From the IMG/VR virus record IMGVR_UViG_3300020166_000020, positions 1 to 64,000 of that record: a stretch of DNA of 64,000 bases; one strand, 5' to 3'. This stretch comes from a virus. The notes under the pieces were generated by a model. It was given only the letters and a program-made list of their open reading frames with translations, made no database searches and was not told the origin of the DNA. Below are positions 15,484-23,651 of this stretch, one piece after another. Numbering within the stretch: position 1 is the first letter of the stretch; each line of letters begins with the position of its first letter. The translations under genes were made by a program, and so were the position numbers.

Positions 15484-15798
15484 ATGATGAAAAAATTCAC
15501 ACAAATTCCAGTCGTTGTACAAGAAGATATTATCAATGGAAACTTAATTGGTAATGATTTAGTTGTATATAACTATCTTGTTTCCAAGGCGTCCCACGGA
15601 AAGCCAATCTTTTTTTCTAACGAAAGAATAGGGTTGGATCTTGGGGGAATGTCATACGGAAAAATATCAGGAAGTCTTAACAGGTTAGCCAAGGCCAAGC
15701 ATATCAAAAGAAAAAAAACTTGCAATAAAACATTAACCCAGTTAACTACTGTAGTACTCGGCGGAGATAACGTAATAATAAGAGGCAGTAGACAGTGA
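15484..15798 (+). CDS. Small winged-helix-like DNA-binding protein
   Basis: The frame opens at ATG 15469, but that codon lies within the promoter, so I place the start at 15484 (or the ATG at 15487), giving about 104 residues. The segment VVYNYLVSKASHGKPIFFSNERIGLDLGGMSYGKISGSLNRLAKAKHIKRKK reads as a winged helix: a helix, a helix-turn-helix with S-N-E-R-I-G-L-D-L and S-Y-G-K-I-S-G-S-L-N-R-L recognition helix, and a beta wing (LTQLTTVVLGG). It may be an autoregulator of the divergent region or a replication-initiator-like fragment. The stop overlaps the next start (GTGA). Confidence 0.6.
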   Translation: MMKKFTQIPVVVQEDIINGNLIGNDLVVYNYLVSKASHGKPIFFSNERIGLDLGGMSYGKISGSLNRLAKAKHIKRKKTCNKTLTQLTTVVLGGDNVIIRGSRQ

Positions 15799-16745
15799 AG
15801 GTATCAGTAAGAATGGAGGGAGGGCTAGGAGACCATTTTGCGGCAAATCGTTTTGTTCCCGCAATAAAGGAGCTTTACCCAGATTGCTCTATAGATTTAT
15901 TCTCAGACACACAAGGAAGCGAGAGTCAATCAAAGATACTTAATAAAATGTGGCCTTCTCATTTTAATGAAACATTCATCATTAAAGAAAAAAAATACAA
16001 AACATTTAAAATAAAATCATCCAATTTTCCAGATGAAGATCACATCGGCAATATAAAGAATGTACCCGATAACATATTCAACAAAATGAATAAAGAATAT
16101 GATAAATTTTATGATTTACATATCGATTCATTAGAATGGTTAAATTATGATTTTGACTGGTTTAAAAGATTTAATTTTTTTCCAAAACCAGAATGCCAAA
16201 TAAACTCAAAAATAGATCTTCCAGAAAGATTCATAATGTCACATCTTTACGCTAGAGATGGGGCAGATTCGAATATGGAAGATTGGTATATTGATAAACT
16301 CTTAAATAACATCTCCTTGGACTTTGATGTGGTCATACTTATGGATGAAAACTCCAAGCATAAATACAAAGACCTTATCAAAGAAGAAAACCCCAGACTA
16401 CATTTCATCAATGCGTCCTTAAAAGAAATATTCTTCATATCAAGCAAATGTATTGCAGCCTTTGGAATTGACTCGGGAATAAGATTCATACCCTACCATT
16501 ATGGCAAACCAACTTTTACATTCTCAAAATACTCCGAATCATACGGGGTAGCACAATATTCATATCTAATTAGGTGGCTATTCAATGAAAAATTTGTTTT
16601 CCCGCTTCACTATGACGTAAAGAGTGCAAGTCAAATAATCAAGAATACATTAAGGAACCCCGCCTATAGATTATACCCCTTTTTGCTAGATAATATTGAA
16701 AAATTGGTAGCGCAAAGGGATATAATTGAATATATAACAGAATGA
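15795..16745 (+). CDS. GT9-like (heptosyltransferase-type) glycosyltransferase
   Basis: The 316-residue protein begins with GTG overlapping the previous stop. Its N-terminus, VRMEGGLGDHFAANRFVPAIKELYPDCSIDLFSD, has the G-G-L-G-D-x-x-x-A acceptor-side motif of GT-B GT9 enzymes. The C-terminal half has FIMSHLYARDG, FDVVILMDENS and CIAAFGIDSGIRFIPYHYGKPTFTFS, equivalent to the 'G-x-D-S-G-x-x-H-x-A' donor region, although H-x-A is replaced by R-F-I-P. It is the first sugar gene of the plus operon; GT9-like genes recur at 20264 and across 24302-27357. Specificity for heptose is not shown. Confidence 0.65.
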   Translation: MKVSVRMEGGLGDHFAANRFVPAIKELYPDCSIDLFSDTQGSESQSKILNKMWPSHFNETFIIKEKKYKTFKIKSSNFPDEDHIGNIKNVPDNIFNKMNKEYDKFYDLHIDSLEWLNYDFDWFKRFNFFPKPECQINSKIDLPERFIMSHLYARDGADSNMEDWYIDKLLNNISLDFDVVILMDENSKHKYKDLIKEENPRLHFINASLKEIFFISSKCIAAFGIDSGIRFIPYHYGKPTFTFSKYSESYGVAQYSYLIRWLFNEKFVFPLHYDVKSASQIIKNTLRNPAYRLYPFLLDNIEKLVAQRDIIEYITE

Positions 16746-17533
16746 AGACTGCATTATGTTTTAGCGGAAAACTAGGTGATTGGGAAATATGCCGAGAATC
16801 TATCTTTGATAATATAATATTACCACTCAAACCTGATATTTTCCTATCAACCTGGAATGACGAACCCTACCCGGAATTCATAGATTACTATAAGCCAAAA
16901 AAATGGAAAGCCTTAAACTTCAGAGAGACAATGTCTCTAATAAACCCTAAAGATAATTTCCCTCAACAACCAAACACCGGATTAATCCCGATGCTAGCGG
17001 GGATCAAAGCAGTTAACTCGATATTAAACGAGCATTTAATAAAAAATAAAACACAATACGACCTAGTAATCAGGCTAAGACCAGATATTGAAGTTCTAGA
17101 ACAAATTAAAATGCATGAAGTAAAAGATTGCATTAAAAATAAATTAATAAGATTACCCTTGTTTGAAAGCGACAATATATACAATCACGAAGAAGAATCT
17201 AAGAAAAATTTTTCATTCAGTTTTATTTACGATAAAGCATCATTACCCAATCAAATAAATGATCAAATAGCAATTGGCCACCCAGATCAAATGTTCAAAT
17301 ATATGGATAGCTTAAGTAGAGTAAAACAAGCTATAAATTTTCTATGGGACGAGGGTTACCCCGATTACATGATAAAAGTGCCAGAGTCAGTTATGACTAT
17401 ATGTCTAAACTTGCAAAACTGCAAATACAAGCAACTAACAGGAACGAACTCCTTTGGAAATATTAATACTATTTTATGTAAAGAAGGAAAAAAATGGAGA
17501 AACCAAGGGCATAACTCTATCATCTCAAAATGA
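16742..17533 (+). CDS. Glycosyltransferase-like protein
   Basis: A 263-residue protein starting MKTALCFSGKLGDWEICRESIFDNIILPLKPDIFLSTWND. This opening ('ALCFSG...', then 'D-x-F-x-S-T-W') and the later YDLVIRLRPDIEV and NDQIAIGHPDQM segments match a family of short bacterial and viral glycosyltransferase-like proteins found in surface-polysaccharide loci; the R-x-R-P-D region is where a nucleotide-sugar motif is expected. It overlaps both neighbours by 4 bp (ATGA). I cannot name a CAZy family with confidence. Confidence 0.6.
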   Translation: MKTALCFSGKLGDWEICRESIFDNIILPLKPDIFLSTWNDEPYPEFIDYYKPKKWKALNFRETMSLINPKDNFPQQPNTGLIPMLAGIKAVNSILNEHLIKNKTQYDLVIRLRPDIEVLEQIKMHEVKDCIKNKLIRLPLFESDNIYNHEEESKKNFSFSFIYDKASLPNQINDQIAIGHPDQMFKYMDSLSRVKQAINFLWDEGYPDYMIKVPESVMTICLNLQNCKYKQLTGTNSFGNINTILCKEGKKWRNQGHNSIISK

Positions 17534-18432
17534 AAACACCGATTGTACTAACCGCCTACAATAGACCCGACTACTTCAAAAAAGTTCTAGAATCTTTATC
17601 AAGTCAATGTTGGGATAGAAAAGTTTATTGTGTTATAGATGGACCAAGATTCAAGGAAGATATAGAGCTGATTCAAGCCTCACTTAATTTATCGAAAGAA
17701 ATTATACCTCATTGTGAGACTATTATTGCTAAATCAAATCAAGGTGTGGCTAAAATAATGAAGTACGCTAGAGAATTAGTTTTTAAAGATAATGATTTCT
17801 TAATTTTAATAGAAGACGACTCGGTTTTACAACCTTACTATATACAACAATTAGATTTTTTAATTGATAAATTCAGGGATGACGAAAGAATCGCGATGAT
17901 AAATTGCTTTGGCGAACATCATAGGTCAAAAAAAACTCATAGATATTCATACATTAATTATTCTGGAGAGCAAGACAATAAAGTTTCATTACAAGAACAA
18001 GAAAATAATAAAGATAAGATAATATTAATGGATCATCTTTGGGCATATGCCATGAGAAAATCTTCCTACGAAAGAATATATGACATACTAGAGTCTTACT
18101 GGAATTTGTTACCACAAGAATATCGATTTAGACCGCATGGAGAAATCTTAAACTTAATGTCATCAATCGGAGCTGACCCTAATAAAATAGTTTCAAGTCA
18201 AGACTCATGCACATCTGCAGCTTTCGCAGCAAGAGGTATGATCAAAATATCTACTTTTACAAATAATTTTAAATATATAGGCGAAATCGGAGAGCATAGT
18301 CGCCCAGATAACTTCAAAAGTGCAGGCTGGTCAGATCAAGACATATTCACTAAATTTCAACCAGAATTTCTATGGAATGATGATGTTTTTGATGAAATAA
18401 AAACTCACATGAAAAACAAATATTTAAAATGA
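17530..18432 (+). CDS. GT-A (GT2-like) glycosyltransferase
   Basis: The 300-residue protein starts TPIVLTAYNRPDYFKKVLESLSS, a GT-A opening in which V-L-T-A-Y-N-R-P is the typical first strand and loop. VYCVIDGPR follows, then NQGVAKIMKYA and FLILIEDDSVLQPYYI, in which E-D-D serves as the DxD-type metal motif (about residues 95-97). A later DHLWAYAMRKSSYE segment is the usual acceptor-side region. It sits in an uninterrupted run of ATGA-overlapping genes. Sugar specificity is unknown; GT13-like proteins share similar landmarks. Confidence 0.75.
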   Translation: MKTPIVLTAYNRPDYFKKVLESLSSQCWDRKVYCVIDGPRFKEDIELIQASLNLSKEIIPHCETIIAKSNQGVAKIMKYARELVFKDNDFLILIEDDSVLQPYYIQQLDFLIDKFRDDERIAMINCFGEHHRSKKTHRYSYINYSGEQDNKVSLQEQENNKDKIILMDHLWAYAMRKSSYERIYDILESYWNLLPQEYRFRPHGEILNLMSSIGADPNKIVSSQDSCTSAAFAARGMIKISTFTNNFKYIGEIGEHSRPDNFKSAGWSDQDIFTKFQPEFLWNDDVFDEIKTHMKNKYLK

Positions 18433-18965
18433 ATATCCCAAATCAACCATGGATGTCGAAACAGGAGATTAATTTAATATTAAGTTTCCTTAACAAAGAT
18501 GACATAATGCTTGAGTATGGCTGTGGAGGAAGCACAATGTTCTTCCCTAATTATGTAAAAGAGTATTACAGCGTTGAATCAGATGAATCTTGGGCTAATT
18601 CCGTGGAAAAGATCATGCCCAAAAACGTAACAATGCACTGTGTGCCTGTTGTTAGACCTGATGATCCAGATCAAAAACACGCAACAAAATGGGATCAATT
18701 ATATACAACTAAAATGTACCACGCCTACAAAGAATATATCGAAACAGGATCTAAGATACAAAAACCGCCATCCAGGATTCTTATAGATGGTAGAGCCAGA
18801 CCTCAGTGTGCTAGGTATATGTACGATTTTATAGATAATGACTGCATCATCTTTATTCATGACTGGCACCCTTGTAGAACTCATTACAGGTCAGTCCTAG
18901 AGAAGTATAAAATAATAAAAGAAATTAATTCAGGACAGTGCTTGGTAGCTTTATCTAAAAAATGA
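18429..18965 (+). CDS. SAM-dependent methyltransferase-like protein
   Basis: At 178 residues this is a compact Rossmann protein. MLEYGCGGSTMFFPNYVKEYYSVESDESWA (about residues 29-58) is a class I SAM-binding motif I (E-Y-G-C-G-G-S-T) followed by the acidic end of strand 2 (V-E-S-D). RILIDGRARPQCARYMYDFI and CIIFIHDWHPCRTHY match strands 4 and 5 of the family. It may methylate a sugar or another small substrate made by the surrounding enzymes. It overlaps both neighbours by 4 bp. Confidence 0.7.
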   Translation: MNIPNQPWMSKQEINLILSFLNKDDIMLEYGCGGSTMFFPNYVKEYYSVESDESWANSVEKIMPKNVTMHCVPVVRPDDPDQKHATKWDQLYTTKMYHAYKEYIETGSKIQKPPSRILIDGRARPQCARYMYDFIDNDCIIFIHDWHPCRTHYRSVLEKYKIIKEINSGQCLVALSKK

Positions 18966-19642
18966 AAAAAGTAATATCAACATGTTTATTCGGCAATAGG
19001 CCAGTGGCCTATCACAAATATGCATTAGGCGCACCAAGAAACGCTAAATTTGTATCAGAGAATATGCCTGATTGGAAATTTAGATTGTATTTTGATGACA
19101 CAGCTCCTTTAAATATAATTAAATCTGTTGAGTCAATTAATAATACTGAATGTATAAAAATGCCAAAAGGAAAAGGTAGAGAGGGTTGCTTTTGGAGATT
19201 TCTGGCGCTAGACGATTGCGATGTAGCAGTATGCAGAGATTTAGATTTTCAGATACAACAGAATGATATCATATCCATCAATGAGTGGTTAAAAACAGAT
19301 CATCTATTGCATTTTGTATGGCTTGCTCACGACAGACTCTCCGCCTGGAATAGAAAAAATAGAAGATACTACATGGCAGGCTGTTTCGGTGGTCGCAATC
19401 TACCTTTTAAAATTACAGACTTAATAAATAAATATAAAGATCCTCTTTCAGAATTTGGCGCAGATGAATATTTCCTAACAGAACACTTGGTTCCTAGAAT
19501 ACTACAATATCAAAAAAAAATATTGATGCACATCGAACCAAACCCAAAAAACATACCAAGAGGCAAAACTAAAGAATATGTGGAATTATTTCCAAACAAA
19601 GAACAATATGTATATTTAAAAAAAGATTGGGTGGGAATATAA
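18962..19642 (+). CDS. GT-A-type glycosyltransferase-like protein
   Basis: A 226-residue protein starting KKVISTCLFGNRPVAYHKYALGAPRNAKFVSENMPDWKFRLYFDD. The pattern of a first strand with C-L-F-G, a P-x-W-x-x-R-x-Y-x-D-D region and CFWRFLALDDCDVAVCRDLDFQI is that of short viral and bacterial glycosyltransferase-like proteins; R-D-L-D is the probable DxD motif. YMAGCFGGRN and FGADEYFL follow, as in GT families that end with an acidic acceptor loop. One base separates it from the next gene. Family assignment is uncertain. Confidence 0.6.
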   Translation: MKKVISTCLFGNRPVAYHKYALGAPRNAKFVSENMPDWKFRLYFDDTAPLNIIKSVESINNTECIKMPKGKGREGCFWRFLALDDCDVAVCRDLDFQIQQNDIISINEWLKTDHLLHFVWLAHDRLSAWNRKNRRYYMAGCFGGRNLPFKITDLINKYKDPLSEFGADEYFLTEHLVPRILQYQKKILMHIEPNPKNIPRGKTKEYVELFPNKEQYVYLKKDWVGI

Positions 19643-19643
19643 A

Positions 19644-20264
19644 ATGAACACAACAGAAAGAAAAAATCATTTTGAAGAAATCTACAAAAAACAACTTTGG
19701 GGCAAACATGGAAACACTTTATCAGGAAGAGGCTCTAGCGATTCTTTCACAAATCATGACTCCGAGTTTATTTCAGATGTAATTTCAACAAAAAACATAC
19801 AATCAATAATTGATATCTGCGGAGATTTCTCATGGCAACATAAATTTCTAAAAAATTATACGGGAGATTACTTAGGTATAGATATATCAGAATCCTGCCT
19901 AGACAAGATAAATAAGACTAACGCTAAAAATAATATAAAATTTAAACAACTAGATGCATGCCACGATAATATTCCTTATTGTGATTTATTTATTTGCAGA
20001 GACGTACTTTTCCATCTTTCAAACGAAGACATATTTTCATTTCTCGAAAAACTAATTTCCAGCAAAACCAAATGGCTTATAGTCACAAGCTTTGATCACT
20101 CGATACAAGACTATAAATCAAGAAAAGCTAATGCCTGCCAGCACAACCTTAGCTTATCTCCATATAATCTAAAATTCGAAAAACGTTTTTTTGGCTACAA
20201 AAGCACGCGAGGATATGAAAAAAAATTCTTAGGCCTAACAAGAGTAGAAAACATTCCTAAATAA
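19644..20264 (+). CDS. SAM-dependent methyltransferase
   Basis: The 206-residue protein has a class I methyltransferase layout. KNIQSIIDICGDFSWQHKFL (about residues 50-69) is motif I with the usual glycines partly replaced, GDYLGIDISESCLDKIN is strand 2 with its acidic end, FKQLDAC is the next strand, and DLFICRDVLFHLSNEDIFSFL is motif IV/post-IV. It is the second methyltransferase-like gene in this operon. The substrate may be a sugar or a lipid-linked intermediate. The stop and next start share a base (TAATG). Confidence 0.72.
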   Translation: MNTTERKNHFEEIYKKQLWGKHGNTLSGRGSSDSFTNHDSEFISDVISTKNIQSIIDICGDFSWQHKFLKNYTGDYLGIDISESCLDKINKTNAKNNIKFKQLDACHDNIPYCDLFICRDVLFHLSNEDIFSFLEKLISSKTKWLIVTSFDHSIQDYKSRKANACQHNLSLSPYNLKFEKRFFGYKSTRGYEKKFLGLTRVENIPK

Positions 20265-20959
20265 TGAACTTCCTAGGTTACGGGGGAGTTGGCGACTGCT
20301 TAATTATAATATTAAAATTATTAGAACAAAAATGTAATTATAAATATTTTCATATAGAATCAACTAAAGAAAAATTATTAATGTGCGGCGATCTGTTAAA
20401 TATATTTAATATAAATCATCAATTAATACACGCCCCCAACTTAAGACACTGGTGGCAAACGAATTATTACAAATTCAATAAATGCTTTAATGTATGCGCT
20501 CATGGCCAAATCAAATGCCCACCTAAAGATTTTCACTGGCAACCTTGTATTGACGAAGGTTTTAAAAATTCATACATAAATAATACAGTTGATAAAAAAT
20601 ATGACTTATGCATACAAGTAAATGGAGGAATGAAAAACGAAGGTAAGAAACGCCATATTAGTAAAAGACCAATACTACAATATTTGAACAATTTTAATTT
20701 TAATAAAAATAAAGTTTGCTGGGTCGGCATAGAAGAAACTAATCCCCCATTCGGTAAAAGTTTTAGTGGAAAATCTTCTCTCAAAGGAACACTTAAAGTT
20801 ATTAGTCAAAGCAAAAAATTTATAGGCTTCAATAGTATACTTTTATATTGGGCGCTTTATAATAAAATAGAAAGCCATTTATTCATGGATCATCAAGGAA
20901 AATATGACATTAGAATACATGATGATTGGAAAAAATATTTAACTTATATAAATGATTAA
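20264..20959 (+). CDS. GT9-like glycosyltransferase, short
   Basis: A 231-residue protein beginning MNFLGYGGVGDCLIIILKLLEQ, which carries the G-G-V-G-D motif of GT9/heptosyltransferase N-termini. It is shorter than the usual ~320-350 residues. KYDLCIQVNGG and KVCWVGIEETN appear at the domain junction, and SQSKKFIGFNSILLYWALYNKIESHLF corresponds to the donor-side 'F-I-G-F-N-S' region. No standard H-x-A follows. It may be a minimal or partly degraded enzyme. It overlaps the HAD-nucleotidyltransferase gene by 8 bp. Confidence 0.55.
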   Translation: MNFLGYGGVGDCLIIILKLLEQKCNYKYFHIESTKEKLLMCGDLLNIFNINHQLIHAPNLRHWWQTNYYKFNKCFNVCAHGQIKCPPKDFHWQPCIDEGFKNSYINNTVDKKYDLCIQVNGGMKNEGKKRHISKRPILQYLNNFNFNKNKVCWVGIEETNPPFGKSFSGKSSLKGTLKVISQSKKFIGFNSILLYWALYNKIESHLFMDHQGKYDIRIHDDWKKYLTYIND

Positions 20960-22334
20960 ATTAATAATATTTGATTTAGATGGAGTGCTAGTTGAATCTC
21001 GCGATCTACATTTTATCGCCTTAAATAAAGCTTTAGCAGAAATCGGCGAACAATATGTAATTAGTAAAGAAGAACATCTATGCAAGTATGATGCATTGAC
21101 AACTACGCAAAAATTAAAAAAGCTAACAAATGAAAAAGGTTTACCCAAAGAATATCACAATAAAATTTGGCAACTAAAACAACAGAAAACATTAGAAGTT
21201 ATAGATGCGTATAAAATAGACCACCGCATAAGGGATATTATTAAAAAATTAAAAAACCAAGGGTATACCATTGCTTGCGCGACAAACTCAATTAGAGAGA
21301 CATCAAAATTAATGTTGATAAGAAAAGGTTTCTTTGAATATATAGACTTTCTATACTCAAACGAAGATGTTTGCCTACCAAAGCCTAATGCAGAAATTTA
21401 TATGCAGTGCATGATTAAGGCTCAAGTCAACCCTGATGAAACCGTAATTATTGAAGATTCTCATATTGGAAGAAAGGGGGCAATAAGAAGTGGAGCTCAT
21501 TTATGCGCTGTTACGGATTCTAATGACTTGACATTTACTAAGGTAAACAATACTATACTAAGTGCAGAAAAAACATCATCAATTTCACCCAAATGGCAAG
21601 GAGGTAAAATGAACGTACTCATTCCTATGGCTGGAGCAGGGTCCAGATTCGAGCAAGCAGGTTATACTTTCCCTAAGCCCCTAATTGATGTTGATGGAAA
21701 ACCTATGATACAAAGAGTTGTCGAAAACTTAAATATCGACGCCAAGCATATCTTTATTGTACAAAAAGAACATTACGAAAAATACTCCCTAAAGCATACT
21801 TTAAATTTAATTTCTCCAAACTGCGAAATAGTTCAAGTAGAAGGCTTAACCGAGGGAGCGGCATGCACGACGCTTTTAGCTAAAGAGTTTATCAACAATA
21901 ATCAACCATTAGTTCTAGCAAACTCCGATCAGTATGTACAGTGGGACAGTAATCAATTCATGTACTCATCTATGGCAGACGACATCGATGCGTCCATTTT
22001 AACATTTCACTCAACTCACCCCAAGTGGAGTTACGCAAAATTAAATGATGACGGATTCGTGATTGAAGTAGCAGAAAAGAAACCCATCAGCGAACATGCA
22101 ACTGTTGGTATATACTTCTGGAGAAAAGGCTCTGATTACGTAAAATCAGCAGAACAGATGATAGAAAAAAATATTAGAGTCAATAATGAATTCTACGTAT
22201 GCCCAGTATATAACGAAGCTTTATTGAATGGAGCTAGAGTAAAAACGTTCCATATTGAAAAGATGTGGGGGCTAGGAACTCCAGAGGATCTAGAAACTTT
22301 CTTAAAATATGATATTAATATCCCACAGGGGTAA
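20952..22334 (+). CDS. HAD phosphatase fused to sugar nucleotidyltransferase
   Basis: The 460 residues form two enzymes. Residues 1-~205 are a HAD-superfamily hydrolase close to beta-phosphoglucomutase types: IIFDLDGVLVES (catalytic D8, D10), ATNSIRETS, KPNAEIYMQCM and VIIEDSHIGRKGA are motifs I-IV. From M220 a nucleotidyltransferase follows: MNVLIPMAGAGSRFEQAGYTFPKPLIDVDGKPMI (signature with the catalytic K), VLANSDQYVQ and HATVGIYFW. A strong ribosome site lies just before M220. Together they could dephosphorylate and activate a sugar or polyol to its nucleotide form for the transferases around it. It overlaps the next gene by 26 bp. Confidence 0.87.
   Translation: MIKLIIFDLDGVLVESRDLHFIALNKALAEIGEQYVISKEEHLCKYDALTTTQKLKKLTNEKGLPKEYHNKIWQLKQQKTLEVIDAYKIDHRIRDIIKKLKNQGYTIACATNSIRETSKLMLIRKGFFEYIDFLYSNEDVCLPKPNAEIYMQCMIKAQVNPDETVIIEDSHIGRKGAIRSGAHLCAVTDSNDLTFTKVNNTILSAEKTSSISPKWQGGKMNVLIPMAGAGSRFEQAGYTFPKPLIDVDGKPMIQRVVENLNIDAKHIFIVQKEHYEKYSLKHTLNLISPNCEIVQVEGLTEGAACTTLLAKEFINNNQPLVLANSDQYVQWDSNQFMYSSMADDIDASILTFHSTHPKWSYAKLNDDGFVIEVAEKKPISEHATVGIYFWRKGSDYVKSAEQMIEKNIRVNNEFYVCPVYNEALLNGARVKTFHIEKMWGLGTPEDLETFLKYDINIPQG
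21598..21605 (+). promoter_or_regulatory. Strong internal ribosome binding site (AAGGAGGT) before codon 220 of the HAD-nucleotidyltransferase gene
   Basis: AAGGAGGT at 21598-21605 matches eight bases of the anti-Shine-Dalgarno complement and is followed by AAA and an in-frame ATG at 21609. That ATG is exactly where the nucleotidyltransferase domain starts. AGGAGG plus four bases is the same arrangement used by ssb. A free nucleotidyltransferase is likely made besides the fusion. Confidence 0.6.
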
Positions 22335-22731
22335 CATTACTGGCCCTAACGAAAAAAGAGAAAACTCAATAAGTTACATAGAGGAAGCTCTAGAACTAGG
22401 ATTTGATGTCGAAATTGACATCTGGGCAGATAAGCAATTATGGCTCGGGCATGATAACCCAGAAACTCCGTGTCCTACAAAATTTCTCATTCAGAACTTC
22501 AGACACTTATGGATTCATTGTAAAAACCTAGAAGCAATGGACCTACTTAGCCAGTTTAGAACTTTAAATTATTTTTGGCATGAGTCAGACGACTTTACGT
22601 TAACTTCTAAAAATTTCATATGGACCTATCCAGGAAAAAGGGTCAGCAATAAAAGCGTTTTGGTTGTAGATGATGCAAGGCGGTATGCGGGGCCTCCATG
22701 CTTTGGCTTATGTTCTGATTATTTAAAATGA
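22309..22731 (+). CDS. Short GDPD-like phosphodiesterase domain protein
   Basis: The 140-residue protein starts MILISHRGN and carries the glycerophosphodiester phosphodiesterase landmarks: H6-R7 near the start, ENSISYIEEALELGFDVEIDIW with E35 and D37, and LWLGHD with H48. It is only about half the usual length (240-300 residues), so the TIM barrel is incomplete or this is a separate small family. Such proteins occur beside HAD and nucleotidyltransferase genes in capsule loci, where they may act on glycerol-phosphate-like groups. Its start lies inside the previous gene; its stop overlaps the WavE gene. Confidence 0.65.
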   Translation: MILISHRGNITGPNEKRENSISYIEEALELGFDVEIDIWADKQLWLGHDNPETPCPTKFLIQNFRHLWIHCKNLEAMDLLSQFRTLNYFWHESDDFTLTSKNFIWTYPGKRVSNKSVLVVDDARRYAGPPCFGLCSDYLK

Positions 22732-23606
22732 ACGAATGGAACCCACACAAATTAAAAAACAAGGAAGGGCAAGAACTAAGTTTCGTTTCAAGTTTTACTA
22801 ATTTTTCGATATCGCTACAAAAAGGAATATTAAAAAGATTCGAACAGCTCGAAAGAACAGTATCAATAATAATACAAGGACCACTTCACGAAAGATCAAT
22901 AAGCACCATCAATAACTATTTACGCTACGGAGAAGTTATAGTAAGTTGTTGGGACACAGATGACCTATCAAGACTAGATAATTACAAAGATAAAATAAAA
23001 ATCGTAGTCAATAAATATAAAAACGTAAAAGTTAAAAATAAAAAGCCAGGAAAACAAGCCCCATGGATATACCAAAACATAACGACATTAAGCGGAATCA
23101 AAAAGGCGACAGGTTTCTTTTGCATAAAAGTTAGATCTGACGAGAGTTACCCAACCCTAGAGCCATTCATATCAAAATTAATAAACAACTCTCACATAAA
23201 TAAAAAAAACGGAGAATATCAATGGTTTAAAATAATAACTTCGAATATCTATTTTAGATTCTCAAGGCAGAACAAATTCCACCCATCCGATCATATTGTA
23301 GCTGGAGAGCGAACAAGGATGCTTGATGTGTTTAAACTATCAACAGAGCTTTGTAATAAAAAAAGGATATCTCAATTTCCAGAACAGCTACTGTGTCGAG
23401 CTATAATAGAAAGCTTTTGGGACAAAAACTTAAAAAGGGCTGGCGTGCTAGATGAAAAAAAATGCACAGAACTAATGAAAAAACATTTTGACATAATAAG
23501 AATACGCGATTTACCAAATCACATATGGACATCTAGCTACAGAAAGTATGACGCGCTATACAACGAAGAAGACTGGTGTCACGACATAGAATTAATTGAT
23601 AGTTGA
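22728..23606 (+). CDS. WavE-like polysaccharide synthesis protein
   Basis: The 292-residue protein matches WavE lipopolysaccharide-synthesis proteins. VSIIIQGPLHERSISTINNYLRY opens the domain (near residue 44), IVSCWDTDD and KIKIVVNK follow, then IKVRSDESYP as the nucleotide-sugar-binding acidic region. FHPSDHIVAGERTRMLDVF corresponds to the 'S-D-x-x-x-x-G' region typical of WavE. It is the last gene of the first sugar block. The TGA stop is part of the TTGACA box of the next promoter. Confidence 0.78.
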   Translation: MNEWNPHKLKNKEGQELSFVSSFTNFSISLQKGILKRFEQLERTVSIIIQGPLHERSISTINNYLRYGEVIVSCWDTDDLSRLDNYKDKIKIVVNKYKNVKVKNKKPGKQAPWIYQNITTLSGIKKATGFFCIKVRSDESYPTLEPFISKLINNSHINKKNGEYQWFKIITSNIYFRFSRQNKFHPSDHIVAGERTRMLDVFKLSTELCNKKRISQFPEQLLCRAIIESFWDKNLKRAGVLDEKKCTELMKKHFDIIRIRDLPNHIWTSSYRKYDALYNEEDWCHDIELIDS

Positions 23607-23630
23607 CAAAACAAATATGAATGTTATTAT
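23603..23630 (+). promoter_or_regulatory. Early-type promoter before the SSB-like gene
   Basis: TTGACA (23603-23608), 16-bp spacer, TATTAT (23625-23630). A second TATTAT overlaps at 23628-23633. The -35 box overlaps the stop codon of the WavE gene. The design is the same as at 15450-15478. Start is expected near 23637, giving a leader of about 15 bases before the ATG at 23652. It drives the recombination-related and second sugar block. Confidence 0.72.
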
Positions 23631-23651
23631 TATTAAAATATCTTTAACATC

